Origin: CAZAMP01 sp964486455 | GTDB taxonomy: Bacteria > Eisenbacteria > RBG-16-71-46 > CAZAMP01 | Length of the DNA: 64,000 bases | NCBI GenBank assembly: GCA_964486455.1 | Contig: CAZAMP010000002.1 | Coordinates: forward strand, 62,001-126,000 | Direction: 5' to 3' | In this document: piece by piece, positions 41,529-50,957 of the stretch | Layout of the letters: the number at the start of each line of letters is the position of its first letter | Position numbering within the stretch: position 1 is the first letter of the stretch | Translations under genes and position numbers: made by a program | The notes under the pieces: model-generated | Databases searched by the model: none | What the model was told of the DNA's origin: nothing | What the model saw: only the letters and a program-made list of their open reading frames with translations

Positions 41529-44516
41529 ATGCGCATCCGATTTGGCCTCTCGCTCGGTCTTTTGGCCGTGCTTGTGGCCAGCACCGCTGTAGCGGTACAG
41601 CCCCCGGACAATCCGATTCCCGCAGCCGAGGTCCCGCTTCCCACGCGGTTCTTGGACCGCGCGCTGGACCCCGAGGTCCAGAGCCGGCTGACGCGTGATG
41701 ATGCAGGGCTCCGCGAAATGAACAGGAAGTACGGACGCTGGACCGTCGCCGCTTGGAACGAGGCTACCGGTGCGCCCGGCAGGGCATTTGGTGTGCCCAT
41801 CGCGCTCGTCGACGGATCCGTCAACGAGCAGAGCATCGTTGACGCGTCGTGGCGCTTCATCAACGAGAACCCCGAGTTCGTGAAGGTGGATGCGGCTTCC
41901 TTGGAGCTGGTGAACGCACTGCAGCGCGGCAAGCACTGGTATGTGCACTTCAGTCAGATGTATCAGGGCTTCTATGTCTACAACAGCGATCTCTTCCTCC
42001 GTTTCGACCTAAAGGGCAACCTGATCGGTCTCGGTGCGGAGATCTATCCCGACGTCGCGGTCGCGCCGTGGCCGGCCATTTCCGAGAGCCAGGCGATGAG
42101 CGTCTCGAAGAGCGGCTTGCCGTTCACCGAGGGTGTCGACTCGGCCGAGCTCGAGGGCCTCGTCGTCATGCCGGTGCCGTGGGAGTCTTCGGTCGGCTTC
42201 TTCCTCACCTACAAGATCGATCTGAAGATGGCCGACGGAGAGATCGGCTATCGCGCCTACGTGGATGCGGCAACCGGTGAGATTCTCTGGCGCCACCCGA
42301 CCGTCTACCACGTCAACATCGAGGGGGAGGTCAACGGGTCGCTATTCTGGGAGGATCCCAACGAGCCGCCGGTCGAGTTGCCGTTCCCGAGCGAGACCGT
42401 GGCGAAGATGAGTGGGGGTAGCGACTACACCGACGACGCCGGATACTTCAACATCAACAATTCAGGGTCAGGGGATGAAACCCTCGAGACCTCGTTCGCC
42501 GGGCAGTACTTCAGGGTCAACAACCTGCAGTACCCGCAGGGCGAGATCTCACAGGTGGTCACTCCCGGCGACTACGTGGAGCTTTATTGGGATGACACGA
42601 ACTCGAACATGGAAGACCGTGTTCCGTTCCAGCACCTGAATGTGTTCCGCAATCACCTCAAGAACGACATCGATCCCGGCTTCAGCTTCGGCGTGACCTT
42701 CGTGTGGATCTATGCGAACCGCTCCGGCCAGACGTGCAACGCGTACTGGAACGGATCGTCCGTCAACTTCTACCGGGCGGGCGGTGGCTGCCGTGACATG
42801 AGTGAGATGGCCTCGGTCGCCATTCACGAGTACAACCACGGTATCGCCGACTGGATGTACTACCCCGTCAGCATCGGTTGCGCGATGATCGAGGGTCATC
42901 CCGATATCCGCGCGATGTTCCACACCGGCATCCCGACGGTGGGAACGGGCTATCTCATCGCCAATCCCGATTCCTACATCCGTACGGGTAACAACACGAA
43001 GACCTGGCAGCAGGCGCTGGACGGCTGCCCGACCGGCGGCTACAACAACGGCGAGTGCCACTGCAAGGCCGACGTGTCGATGGGTGCCGCGTGGAAGATG
43101 CGTGTGCGCCTCATCGAGAAGCTCGGCGAGGAAGCGGGCGCGCTGCACGCGGAGACGATCAACCACTACGCCTTCTACGGCAAGCCGCAGTATCCGATCT
43201 ACTACCTCGACGACCTGCTTCACGAGGACGACGATGACGGCAACCTGGACAACGGGTCGCCGAACTGGAGTCAGATCTGCGAGGCGTTCGCGATCCACGG
43301 CCTCGACTGTCCGGCCGTGACCGAGTACGTGACGATCACGCACACGCCGCTCGGCCACACGATCGACGAAGTGAATCCGTACACGGTCGTTGCCGATATC
43401 ACGGCCACGGGCGACGTGGTCGACACGAACGACCTTTGGGTTCACTACAACGTGACCGATGCCGGCTGGAACAGCGTTCAGATGACCGCGACCGGGAACC
43501 CGGATGAGTTCTCGGCGGACATCCCGGCGCAGGACCTCGGTAACTACATCGACTACTACATCAGCGCCTCGGGGGTCGGCGGTGCCCAGGCGACGCATCC
43601 GCCGGAGGCGCCCTACTTCGGGACGCACCTGTTTGCTGTCGGGTCCTTGGAACTGGTTCTAGAAGACGATGTCGAGAGCGACCAGGGCTGGACGCTCAAC
43701 AACGGTGACACGGCGACTGATGGTCTTTGGGTTCGTGATGATCCCATCGGCTCGGAGGAAGACGGCGAGCCGGCGAATCCCGAAGACGACAATACGCCGG
43801 CTCCGGGCGTGAACTGCTTCTTCACCGGTCAGGGGACAGAGGGTTGGCCGGCCTACTTGGATGATGTCGACGGGGGCTGCACGTATCTGGAGACACCGAC
43901 GATGGACTTCAGCGGCGCCATCTACGCCGAGGTGTCGGTCATGCGCTGGTGGTACGACAGCGCGGATAGTCCTCACGACGCGTTGACGATGGAAGCGTCC
44001 AACAACGGCGGCGCTGACTGGGTATTCGTCGATGAAGTCACGGGCATGCAGAACTCGTGGACTGAGAGCGTTCTCAGACTCAAGCACGCTGAGATCCCGC
44101 TGACCTCCCAGATGAGGCTACGTTTCGTCGCGTGTGACCTGGGGGAGGGCGGCACCATCGAGGCGGCGATCGACGACATCACGTTCTCGGTGCTCACCGC
44201 TGACATTCCGACGGACGTCGCGTCCTCGAACGTACCGGCGACGTTCACGGTCCATCAGAACAGTCCGAACCCGTTCAACCCGATCACCTCGATCCAGTAC
44301 GAGGTGCCGTCGACGGGTCCGGTCAGCATCCGTGTCTTCAACGTCACGGGTCAGCTGATCCGCACGTTGGTGGATGAGCGCGTCGAGGCGGGCACGCACT
44401 CCGTCCGGTGGGATGGAAGGGACGATGTGGGCATGTCCGTCGCATCGGGCCTCTACTACTACAAGGTCAATGCGGGCACGCACGAGAGTGTCCACAAGAT
44501 GACGTTGCTGAAGTAG
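41529..44516 (+). CDS. Secreted metallopeptidase with FlgD-like sorting domain
   Basis: 995 residues. A signal peptide (LGLLAVLVASTAVAV) precedes a propeptide-like region (to about 260) with the FTP/PepSY-type ending YRAYVDAATGEILWR, then a zinc protease core with HExxH at H433-H437 (VAIHEYNHGI) and EGHPD as a possible third-ligand segment. Beta-sandwich domains follow, and the last 80 residues are a FlgD-Ig-like sorting module (QNSPNPFNPITSIQYEVP ... GLYYYKVNAG). The design is of thermolysin/fungalysin-like secreted enzymes of FCB bacteria. It should digest protein outside the cell. A single-gene unit with its own promoter, leader and terminator. Confidence 0.9.
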   Translation: MRIRFGLSLGLLAVLVASTAVAVQPPDNPIPAAEVPLPTRFLDRALDPEVQSRLTRDDAGLREMNRKYGRWTVAAWNEATGAPGRAFGVPIALVDGSVNEQSIVDASWRFINENPEFVKVDAASLELVNALQRGKHWYVHFSQMYQGFYVYNSDLFLRFDLKGNLIGLGAEIYPDVAVAPWPAISESQAMSVSKSGLPFTEGVDSAELEGLVVMPVPWESSVGFFLTYKIDLKMADGEIGYRAYVDAATGEILWRHPTVYHVNIEGEVNGSLFWEDPNEPPVELPFPSETVAKMSGGSDYTDDAGYFNINNSGSGDETLETSFAGQYFRVNNLQYPQGEISQVVTPGDYVELYWDDTNSNMEDRVPFQHLNVFRNHLKNDIDPGFSFGVTFVWIYANRSGQTCNAYWNGSSVNFYRAGGGCRDMSEMASVAIHEYNHGIADWMYYPVSIGCAMIEGHPDIRAMFHTGIPTVGTGYLIANPDSYIRTGNNTKTWQQALDGCPTGGYNNGECHCKADVSMGAAWKMRVRLIEKLGEEAGALHAETINHYAFYGKPQYPIYYLDDLLHEDDDDGNLDNGSPNWSQICEAFAIHGLDCPAVTEYVTITHTPLGHTIDEVNPYTVVADITATGDVVDTNDLWVHYNVTDAGWNSVQMTATGNPDEFSADIPAQDLGNYIDYYISASGVGGAQATHPPEAPYFGTHLFAVGSLELVLEDDVESDQGWTLNNGDTATDGLWVRDDPIGSEEDGEPANPEDDNTPAPGVNCFFTGQGTEGWPAYLDDVDGGCTYLETPTMDFSGAIYAEVSVMRWWYDSADSPHDALTMEASNNGGADWVFVDEVTGMQNSWTESVLRLKHAEIPLTSQMRLRFVACDLGEGGTIEAAIDDITFSVLTADIPTDVASSNVPATFTVHQNSPNPFNPITSIQYEVPSTGPVSIRVFNVTGQLIRTLVDERVEAGTHSVRWDGRDDVGMSVASGLYYYKVNAGTHESVHKMTLLK

Positions 44517-44547
44517 GTTCGATCGACGAGTTTGAAGTAGAAGCGAT

Positions 44548-44585
44548 CCGGCGGTCAGGTCACCGAGACCCGGCCGCCGGTTTTT
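44548..44585 (+). terminator. Rho-independent terminator of metallopeptidase gene
   Basis: CCGGCGG (44548-44554) pairs perfectly with CCGCCGG (44574-44580), with a small inner hairpin GGTC/GACC, followed directly by TTTTT. It lies 31 bases after the stop and before the convergent DUF255 gene. Confidence 0.88.
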
Positions 44586-44616
44586 CGTGGGGTCGTGGGG
44601 CGGTGCTCGCGGCGGG

Positions 44617-46842
44617 TCAGTGCGACCAACCCTCGAGCAACTGGGCCCTGAGCGTTGCGGGGTCCGACGTCGGAAGCTTGCAGCTCCCGAACCGGCAGAC
44701 ATAGGCTGCCGCCTCACCCTTCACGGCCGTCTTGCCCGCCGCCGGACCCAGCAGTGTCGCAAGATCGGCGCTCGGCCCATCGGCCCCAACGGTGACGAGC
44801 ACGGCATTGGCGGGCGCGACCTTGCGGAACGCCGAGACGAGGGCCCGGGTCGTGGCGCCGTCCGGATCGCCCGCGATGATCACTTCGTAGTATGGGCCGA
44901 CGAAAAGCTGAGCGACGTCCAGCCAGCCGGCCATCTCGAGCTTGAGGCGGTCCATTTGACCGGCGAATCCGCTGAGCGTTCTTTCGACGATGTCGCGGTA
45001 GTTGGTATTCCCGGTGAGGGTCGCGGCGCGGAGAAGCGCGCTCAACATGGCCGAGTTGCCCGACGGTCGCACGCTGTCGATGATTTCGACCTGTCGTCCC
45101 ATCGGGGCTTCCTGCGTATCGGCTGTCAGATAGAACCCCGCCGTAGGATGCGCGAATCGTTTGACCGCGGTCTCGATGAGCTCGAGCGCGCGCTGCAAGT
45201 GCGACGCGTCACCTGTGGCGAGGTATAGCTCGATGAGCCCGTCACTCAAGAACGCATAGTCGTCCAGGACGGCTTCGTTTTCGGCGGTCCCGTTTGTCGA
45301 CGCGCGGTAGAAGAGTCCGTCGTTACGACGGTGACGTTCCCAGAGAAAGTCGACTGTTTTCTCCGCGGCGACCCGGTAGCGCTCGTCACCGAACACGCCG
45401 TAGCCCTGGGCCATCGCGCTGATCGCGAGGCCGTTCCACGACGTGACGATCTTCTTGTCAAGGCCCGGCCAGACGCGGGCGCTCCGGTGCTCGCGAAGGT
45501 TCGGTGTCCACTTGTCGATGAGGCCGTCGATCTCATCCAGCGGACGACCGAACGTCTCCGCAACCCGCTCAGTGCTCACGCGACGTGTGAGCACGCTCTT
45601 GCCTTCGAAGTTCCCCGCCTCAGTAACACTCAGAAGCATGGCGAGCGGCGGACCGTCCTCGGGACCGGCGACCTCGGTGATCTCGTCCGGTGACCAGATG
45701 TAGAACGTTCCCTCCTCACCGCCGCTGTCCGCGTCGTAGCTTCCGTAGAAGCCGCGGCCATCATCGCTCATGTCGCGAATCATGAAGTCGAGGGTCTTCT
45801 TCGCGATCTCCGCGTAGGCGGGGTCGTCGAAGACGGCCGACGCCTCGATGTAGAGGCTCGCGATCTGGGCGTTGTCGTAGAGCATCTTTTCGAAGTGAGG
45901 GATGAGCCATGTGCCCTCGACGGTGTAGCGGTGAAAGCCGCCGCCGATCTGATCGTGGATGCCGCCCGAGCCCATGTGATCGAGGGTCCCGCGCACGATC
46001 TCCGCCGCGCGCTCGTCGTTCGTCTTGCGATAGTTCCGGAGGACGAACTTCCAGCGCAACGGTGTCGGGAACTTTCTTTGTGTCCGGAAGCCGCCCCATT
46101 CGTCGTCATAGCCGCTCGCAGCGGATTGAGCGGCCACCGCGAAAAGCTCGGGATCTACGACGCCGGTCTCAGCCAGGTCGTGCGGCCGGGAAATGGCATC
46201 GAAAAGACGCGCGGCCTGCTGGTCGATGTCGGCCCGCTGCGTGTTGAATGCATCGTGGACCCGACGGATCAACATCATGAACCGATCGTGTGGGAAGTAG
46301 GTACCGCCGAAGAACGGCTTCAGATCAGGCGTGAGAAAGACCGACATCGGCCATCCGCCTCCGCCCGTGATCGCCTGCACGGCGTTCATGTAGACCGTAT
46401 CGAGGTCCGGCCGCTCTTCGCGATCCACCTTGATGCAGATGAAGTTCGCGTTCATGAACTCCGCGACGTCGTCCTTTTCAAAGACCTCTTCCTCCATGAC
46501 GTGGCACCAGTGGCAGGACGAGTAGCCGATCGATAGAAAAATCGGCTTGTTCTCGCTGCGCGCGCGCTCGATCGCTTCGTCACCCCACGGATACCAGTCG
46601 AGCGGATTGTGGGCATGCTGCAGCAGGTAGACCGATCGCTCGTTCTTCAGATGATTGCCGTTCTCACGGATTTCTTGTGAAGTCCGCGGCACGTACGCCT
46701 CGACGTCGCTTGTGTCGCTACTGCAGTTCATGACGAATACCCCCATGAGGGAAATCAAGGCGAGACGCGCCACCGTCGTCCGTGGTCGATTGTGCGCCCG
46801 CCGATTTGCAAACGAATTGATTGTATTATTGTCGAGATACAC
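44617..46842 (-). CDS. DUF255 thioredoxin-fold protein (YyaL / SSP411 family)
   Basis: 741 residues from a GTG start with GGGGGTT upstream. The N-terminus has one hydrophobic segment (LALISLMGVFVMNC), either a signal anchor or an imperfect lipobox. It then shows the family core: LLQHAHNPLDWYPWG, SIGYSSCHWCHVMEEEVF (CxxC), GGGGWPMSVFLTPDLKPFFG. The remainder is a (alpha/alpha)6-barrel-like region resembling glycoside hydrolases. The function is unsettled; a redox or chaperone role is often proposed. The convergent neighbour ends in a strong terminator. Confidence 0.9.
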   Translation of the reverse strand: MYLDNNTINSFANRRAHNRPRTTVARLALISLMGVFVMNCSSDTSDVEAYVPRTSQEIRENGNHLKNERSVYLLQHAHNPLDWYPWGDEAIERARSENKPIFLSIGYSSCHWCHVMEEEVFEKDDVAEFMNANFICIKVDREERPDLDTVYMNAVQAITGGGGWPMSVFLTPDLKPFFGGTYFPHDRFMMLIRRVHDAFNTQRADIDQQAARLFDAISRPHDLAETGVVDPELFAVAAQSAASGYDDEWGGFRTQRKFPTPLRWKFVLRNYRKTNDERAAEIVRGTLDHMGSGGIHDQIGGGFHRYTVEGTWLIPHFEKMLYDNAQIASLYIEASAVFDDPAYAEIAKKTLDFMIRDMSDDGRGFYGSYDADSGGEEGTFYIWSPDEITEVAGPEDGPPLAMLLSVTEAGNFEGKSVLTRRVSTERVAETFGRPLDEIDGLIDKWTPNLREHRSARVWPGLDKKIVTSWNGLAISAMAQGYGVFGDERYRVAAEKTVDFLWERHRRNDGLFYRASTNGTAENEAVLDDYAFLSDGLIELYLATGDASHLQRALELIETAVKRFAHPTAGFYLTADTQEAPMGRQVEIIDSVRPSGNSAMLSALLRAATLTGNTNYRDIVERTLSGFAGQMDRLKLEMAGWLDVAQLFVGPYYEVIIAGDPDGATTRALVSAFRKVAPANAVLVTVGADGPSADLATLLGPAAGKTAVKGEAAAYVCRFGSCKLPTSDPATLRAQLLEGWSH

Positions 46843-46891
46843 GACAACCCCCTGAATCGTTCATGGGATAGACAAGTCCCGGCGGGGCATC

Positions 46892-46917
46892 GGCTCGGCC
46901 GCCAAGCCGGCGGAGCC
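46892..46917 (-). terminator. Hairpin after the znu operon
   Basis: GGCTC / GAGCC outer stem with CGCC / GGCG inner pairs, 37 bases past the znuB stop on the minus strand. No T-tract; possible transcription end. Confidence 0.3.
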
Positions 46918-46953
46918 TAGTTGCGGCAATGGTACGGGAAGGCGCGCGAAACG

Positions 46954-47814
46954 TCAAAGCCGCGATCGCGCGGCCGACCGGCGCCGGATTCCCGCGTGCA
47001 CGTTCGCAAAGACGTAGACGATCGCCGCCAGAAGAACCGTCGTCGCGCCGGCGGGAAGGTCGGAGCTGAAGCTCACCGCAAGGCCGGCCGTCGTGAACAC
47101 GGAGCTCAAAACGGCGGCGAGCATCATCATCTGCCAGAGCCTTCGTGACATGCGCCCTGCGACCGATACCGGGAGGGTGACCAACGCGATCACCATCACC
47201 ACGCCGACGACATAGATGAGGGTGACGATGGTCAACGCGGTCAAGCACAAGAGCAGCGTGGTGAAGAGCGAAACGTTGATTCCTCGCAGCCGGGCGAATT
47301 CCGGATCGAAGCAGACGGCGAGAAGCGGGTTGTAGAACAGAAGTGTCGTCACGAGGATGACGACGTCCAGGCCGATGAGCAGTTGAAGCGTCTGCGGGTC
47401 GACCATGATGATGTTTCCGAAGAGATAGGTCATCAGATCGGCCTTGTAGCCGGGTGTTCGGAACAAGAAGAGCACGCCGATCGCCATCCCGACTGCCCAG
47501 AGCGCGGAGATGATCGTGTCTTCGCGGTCGCTTCCGCGCGCGCGCACGAGACCGATGATCACCGCGGCCGCGAGCGCCGCCGCGACGGCACCGTGCAGCG
47601 GATGAAGCCACTCCCACTGGTGAACCGTGCGCAGGTAGTAGGCGACGCCCATCCCACCCAGAACGCAGTGCGCGAGACTCCCGGCGATAACCGTGATCCG
47701 CCGGGTGACGACGTAGGTGCCGACGACCCCGCAAGCGACGCTCGCCAGGATCCCGGCCGCGAGTGCGTTTCGCATGAACGCATGCTGCGCGAGCGCATCG
47801 ATGAACTCCGCCAT
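46954..47814 (-). CDS. znuB: Zinc/manganese ABC transporter permease ZnuB
   Basis: 286 residues, eight or nine membrane helices, ABC-3 family: RRITVIAGSLAHCVLGGMGVAYYL at helix 2 and SLFTTLLLCLTALTIVTLIYVVG, VTLPVSVAGRM later. It is the membrane channel of a metal import system working with ZnuC and ZnuA. Its ribosome site GGAGG overlaps the znuC stop, and the genes are only six bases apart. Confidence 0.92.
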   Translation of the reverse strand: MAEFIDALAQHAFMRNALAAGILASVACGVVGTYVVTRRITVIAGSLAHCVLGGMGVAYYLRTVHQWEWLHPLHGAVAAALAAAVIIGLVRARGSDREDTIISALWAVGMAIGVLFLFRTPGYKADLMTYLFGNIIMVDPQTLQLLIGLDVVILVTTLLFYNPLLAVCFDPEFARLRGINVSLFTTLLLCLTALTIVTLIYVVGVVMVIALVTLPVSVAGRMSRRLWQMMMLAAVLSSVFTTAGLAVSFSSDLPAGATTVLLAAIVYVFANVHAGIRRRSAARSRL

Positions 47815-47820
47815 CGCCTC

Positions 47821-48582
47821 CTACCTTTCCCGCTCGGGGTGAGGATGGTGATGGTCGTGATGCACGAAGCGAACGCCGGAGCGGCTGGGGAAGAGCTTCG
47901 TCAGCTCTCCCTTGATCTCGGCCGTCGCGTGCTGCTCCACGCTCACGCACACGCAGGCCACCTTGTTCACGTGCTTGGAGACGACGCTCACGTCGTGCGA
48001 AACGAGGACGAGCGTCATGCGCTCATTGAGCCGTTTGAGAAGCTCGTAGAGATCATCCTGCACCTCCGGGTCCAGGCTCGCGGTGGGTTCGTCGAGCATC
48101 AGCAGCTCCGGATCGCACGCCAACGCGCGGGCGATGAGGACGCGCTGCCGCTCCCCGCCCGAGAGCGCCGCGAATGATCGATCCTTGAGGTCGTACGCCT
48201 CGACGCTGCCCAGCGCGTTCTCCGCCGCCGCGCGGTCGCTGGCCAGGTAGGGCCCGAAGGGCCGCCGGCGCCCTTGCCGTCCCATCAGCACGATATCCAT
48301 CACCGTCACCGGAAAGGCGGCGTCGAGATTCACGTGCTGCGGCATGTAGCCGATTCGCTGTCGCGCGCGCGACGGGCTCGTCCCGAGGACATGAATCGTT
48401 CCCCGGTCGGGGACGAGAAGTCCGAGGATCAACCGCAGGAGCGTCGTCTTCCCGCCGCCGTTCGGCCCGATCAGCGAGACGAAGTCACCCCGCTCGATCT
48501 CCAGGTTCACCGCGCTCAGGACGGGATGCCGGTCGAAGCTGAAGCTCACGTCCCGAATGCTGATCGCGCTTTCCGGGGTCAT
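47821..48582 (-). CDS. znuC: Zinc ABC transporter ATP-binding protein ZnuC
   Basis: 253 residues with Walker A GPNGGGKTTLLRL, the signature LSGGERQRVLIARAL, Walker B LLMLDEPTASLD and switch His in LVSHDVSVV. The C-terminus is His-rich (VHHDHHHPHPERER), a metal-binding tail sometimes found in zinc transport ATPases. Its start overlaps the znuA stop by four bases. Confidence 0.94.
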   Translation of the reverse strand: MTPESAISIRDVSFSFDRHPVLSAVNLEIERGDFVSLIGPNGGGKTTLLRLILGLLVPDRGTIHVLGTSPSRARQRIGYMPQHVNLDAAFPVTVMDIVLMGRQGRRRPFGPYLASDRAAAENALGSVEAYDLKDRSFAALSGGERQRVLIARALACDPELLMLDEPTASLDPEVQDDLYELLKRLNERMTLVLVSHDVSVVSKHVNKVACVCVSVEQHATAEIKGELTKLFPSRSGVRFVHHDHHHPHPERER

Positions 48583-49466
48583 TGCTTGTCTCCGGTCAGC
48601 GCCGATCGAATCTCGCGCGCCATGGCCTCAAGGTTGTTCAGGTAGTCGGCCGAAAGCGGGTCGAGCACCCGAACCTCGATGCCGATCTCCCGGGCCACCC
48701 GGCGCGCCGTCGATTCGGAGAATTGCGGCTGGATGAATATGGCGCCCACGCCGCAAGCTCGCGCCCGCTCGAGAACGGTGGCGAGCCGCTTCGGGCTCGG
48801 CGAAAGCCCGCCCTCCTCGATGGCGCTTTGCGTCAGTCCGTATTCCGCCGCGAGATGACCGAACGCGGGATGAAAGACGAGGAATTCCTGGCCCGAGACC
48901 GGGGCAAGTACCGACCGCAGTCGTGCGTCGAGATCGTCCAGGTCGGAACACAGGATGACGAGGTTCTCTTGGTAGAGATCGGCGTGAGCCGGGTCGATGC
49001 GGCTGAGCGCGACGGCGATGCTCTCCGCCTGCGCTTTGGCGAGACGCGGACTCAGCCACGTGTGCGGATCCGGTCCATGCACGGCGTGCCCGTGGTCGGT
49101 GGCGTGTCGATGCTTCCCGTCGTGTTCATGGGCGGCTCCGCGCTCCTCGACGTCGGACCGCGTGCTCGGTCCCATGCCGCCGCCGGTGCGTACGATCTCC
49201 ACCTGCGGGAAGCTCCGCTCGATGTACGGGAGCAGCGCGCGCTCCATCGGCACATCGATCGAGACGTATAGATCCGTCTCCGCGAGTCTCATGATTTCCT
49301 TGGGAGTGGGGTCGAACGACGCGGGCGATTCCCCAGGTCCGATCATGACGTGGACATCCGCGTGCCCGCCGGCGATCCGCTCGACGAAGAACGTTTGTGG
49401 CAGAATGCTGACGGTCACCACGACCGCCGTCATCGACGCGCCAATGATACTAGCGGCATTGATCAC
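48579..49466 (-). CDS. znuA: Zinc-binding protein ZnuA, no clear signal peptide
   Basis: About 295 residues from GTG 49466 (or 284 from ATG 49433). A cluster A-I solute-binding protein: GPGESPASFDPTPKEIMRL, a His-rich charged loop (HEHDGKHRHATDHGHAVHGPDPHTWLSP), FLVFHPAFGHLAAEYGL and IFIQPQFSESTARRVA. It should hand zinc to ZnuBC. Oddly, neither start gives a normal signal peptide: the hydrophobic stretch (MTAVVVTVSILPQTFF) is already the first strand of the domain. The open frame upstream is antisense-like and overlaps fur. Either it is anchored by other means or there is an N-terminal sequence error. Confidence 0.82.
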   Translation of the reverse strand: MINAASIIGASMTAVVVTVSILPQTFFVERIAGGHADVHVMIGPGESPASFDPTPKEIMRLAETDLYVSIDVPMERALLPYIERSFPQVEIVRTGGGMGPSTRSDVEERGAAHEHDGKHRHATDHGHAVHGPDPHTWLSPRLAKAQAESIAVALSRIDPAHADLYQENLVILCSDLDDLDARLRSVLAPVSGQEFLVFHPAFGHLAAEYGLTQSAIEEGGLSPSPKRLATVLERARACGVGAIFIQPQFSESTARRVAREIGIEVRVLDPLSADYLNNLEAMAREIRSALTGDKQ

Positions 49467-49899
49467 ATCGCCCTCGAAGCTGGATGTCGACGTCGGCGCT
49501 CTCGAGCGCTCGTGGCCCGCGTCCGGTCTGATCGAGATGGACGCGGACGTCCGGCAGGCACTGAACCTCCCCGCAAAGAACGCAGACGAAGTGGGGGTGA
49601 TCGCCCATCGCGTGCAGTAGCCGCGCGTCGCCGAAGCGCCAGACCCGGTCACCCAGCGCCGTCTTGAACGCCAGCCCGGAGCGCACGAGATCGATGAGGT
49701 TTCGGTAGAGCGTTGCCCGGTTCCAGGGCTCGCTTTCGAGTGCAACCGCCACTTCCGCGTGGCTCAGCGGCTTTGGCGCCGTCGCCAGGAGTCGCAGGAC
49801 GGCCATCCGCGACGCGGTCGCGCGCAGTCCCGCATGGCGGAGCGCGTCTTGGACCTCCTGTGCTTGCATGCTTCGGCCGCGCGGTTTTCGAGCTGCCAC
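49450..49899 (-). CDS. Fur-family metalloregulator, probably Zur
   Basis: About 149 residues from GTG 49899, chosen for GCGAGGAGACGATC upstream; ATG 49938 is an alternative. Winged-helix HTH: LRHAGLRATASRMAVLRLLAT and WNRATLYRNLIDLVRSGL. Metal ligands include HPHFVCVLCGEV (CxxC) and a C-terminal CDQC, the structural zinc site. Because it heads the znuACB operon and a palindrome sits in its promoter, it should be a zinc-responsive, self-regulating repressor. Fur, Zur and PerR cannot be separated by sequence alone. Confidence 0.88.
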   Translation of the reverse strand: MAARKPRGRSMQAQEVQDALRHAGLRATASRMAVLRLLATAPKPLSHAEVAVALESEPWNRATLYRNLIDLVRSGLAFKTALGDRVWRFGDARLLHAMGDHPHFVCVLCGEVQCLPDVRVHLDQTGRGPRALESADVDIQLRGRCDQCR

Positions 49900-49943
49900 G
49901 ATCGTCTCCTCGCAGTTTGCTTCTCGGTCGTTGCTCATGTCAG

Positions 49944-49971
49944 AGTATATGCAACTCAATTGCATTTGCAA
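49944..49971 (-). promoter_or_regulatory. Promoter with palindromic operator for fur-znuACB
   Basis: Minus strand: -35 TTGCAA (49971-49966), 16-base spacer, -10 TATACT (49949-49944). The spacer is almost wholly the perfect inverted repeat ATGCAA - CTCAA - TTGCAT (49949-49965), and the -35 itself repeats the TTGCAA half-site. A Fur-family dimer bound here would block polymerase. Confidence 0.65.
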
Positions 49972-50132
49972 TACCTATGCATGTGCGCGCTGACCTCGAG
50001 GGGGGCAACCGCGTGCGGGCGCTGTCGTTGACCCGGGTCGATGCGCCTCGGTATAGTCATACCCTTTGAAATCTCGGTTGCCGATCCGAGCCACTGTCGC
50101 GCCGGCGACTTCCAAGGAAGAGGGTTCAGGGA

Positions 50133-50957
50133 ATGTGTGAGAGCGTATTCGAACATATCTCCGGGCGATGCTCCGCCGCCCGTCGGGCTGCCGTATTGCT
50201 CGCCGTTGCGGCCGTCGCACTCGGGGTTCCCGCCGCTCATGCGGGGGATGGGGCGAAGACGCCCGTGATGGAGGCACCGAATTGCGAGCCGGTCGACATG
50301 ACGCTCGTCTCCGAGGACGGCGTCAGGGTCGCCGCCACGTTCTATCCGACCGAAGCCAGCGTTCCACCTGCCGTGTTACTAGTTCACATGTGGGGCCGGG
50401 ACCGAAGTGACTACGACACGTTCGCCCGTGAGCTTGCCGACCACGGTTTCGCCACGCTCGCGATCGATCTCCGTGGGCATGGCGGGAGCCTGAGCGCGGA
50501 AGAACGATCGTACGAGTTCGACAAGCTCGGGCAGGAGGACATCGATCGCTTCCCGAACGATATTCGCGCCGGTATTCGCTACCTCCGCGAGCGGGAAGAC
50601 ATCGACGGAGTCCGGGTCGCTCTCATCGGGGCGTCGGTGGGCGCGAACGCGTCGGCCGCGTACTCGATCGACGATCACTTGCTGTCGGGGCTCGTGCTGC
50701 TCTCACCCGCCGTCGACTACAAGGGGATCAAGGCCGCCGACGCCATCGCCGCTTTCGGCAGGCGCCCGAGCTTCCTGCTCTCGTCGAAGAGCGACAAGGT
50801 CTCGTTCCACTCGCTTCCGGTGCTGAAGAAGAAGGCGAAGGGAAAGGTGGCGATGCTTCGAATCGACGGCGACTCCCACGGAACGGAGATGCTGGACACG
50901 GGCGAGGTCCGCGGCGCGATCATGGAATGGTTGGATGGCGTCTTCGAAGACGGCTAA
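50133..50957 (+). CDS. Secreted alpha/beta hydrolase
   Basis: 274 residues. A signal peptide (AVLLAVAAVALGVPAAHA) leads an alpha/beta hydrolase fold: oxyanion loop VLLVHMWGRDR, TLAIDLRGHGGS, nucleophile Ser in LIGASVGANAS, acid Asp in LSSKSDKVS, and His in GDSHGTEML. It is similar to dienelactone-hydrolase-like or acyl esterases. The substrate is unknown and extracytoplasmic. The end overlaps the nth start by 23 bases. Confidence 0.85.
   Translation: MCESVFEHISGRCSAARRAAVLLAVAAVALGVPAAHAGDGAKTPVMEAPNCEPVDMTLVSEDGVRVAATFYPTEASVPPAVLLVHMWGRDRSDYDTFARELADHGFATLAIDLRGHGGSLSAEERSYEFDKLGQEDIDRFPNDIRAGIRYLREREDIDGVRVALIGASVGANASAAYSIDDHLLSGLVLLSPAVDYKGIKAADAIAAFGRRPSFLLSSKSDKVSFHSLPVLKKKAKGKVAMLRIDGDSHGTEMLDTGEVRGAIMEWLDGVFEDG

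Noticed and set aside
42549..43628. A 359-codon minus-strand open frame
   Set aside because: Antisense to the metallopeptidase and without any motif.
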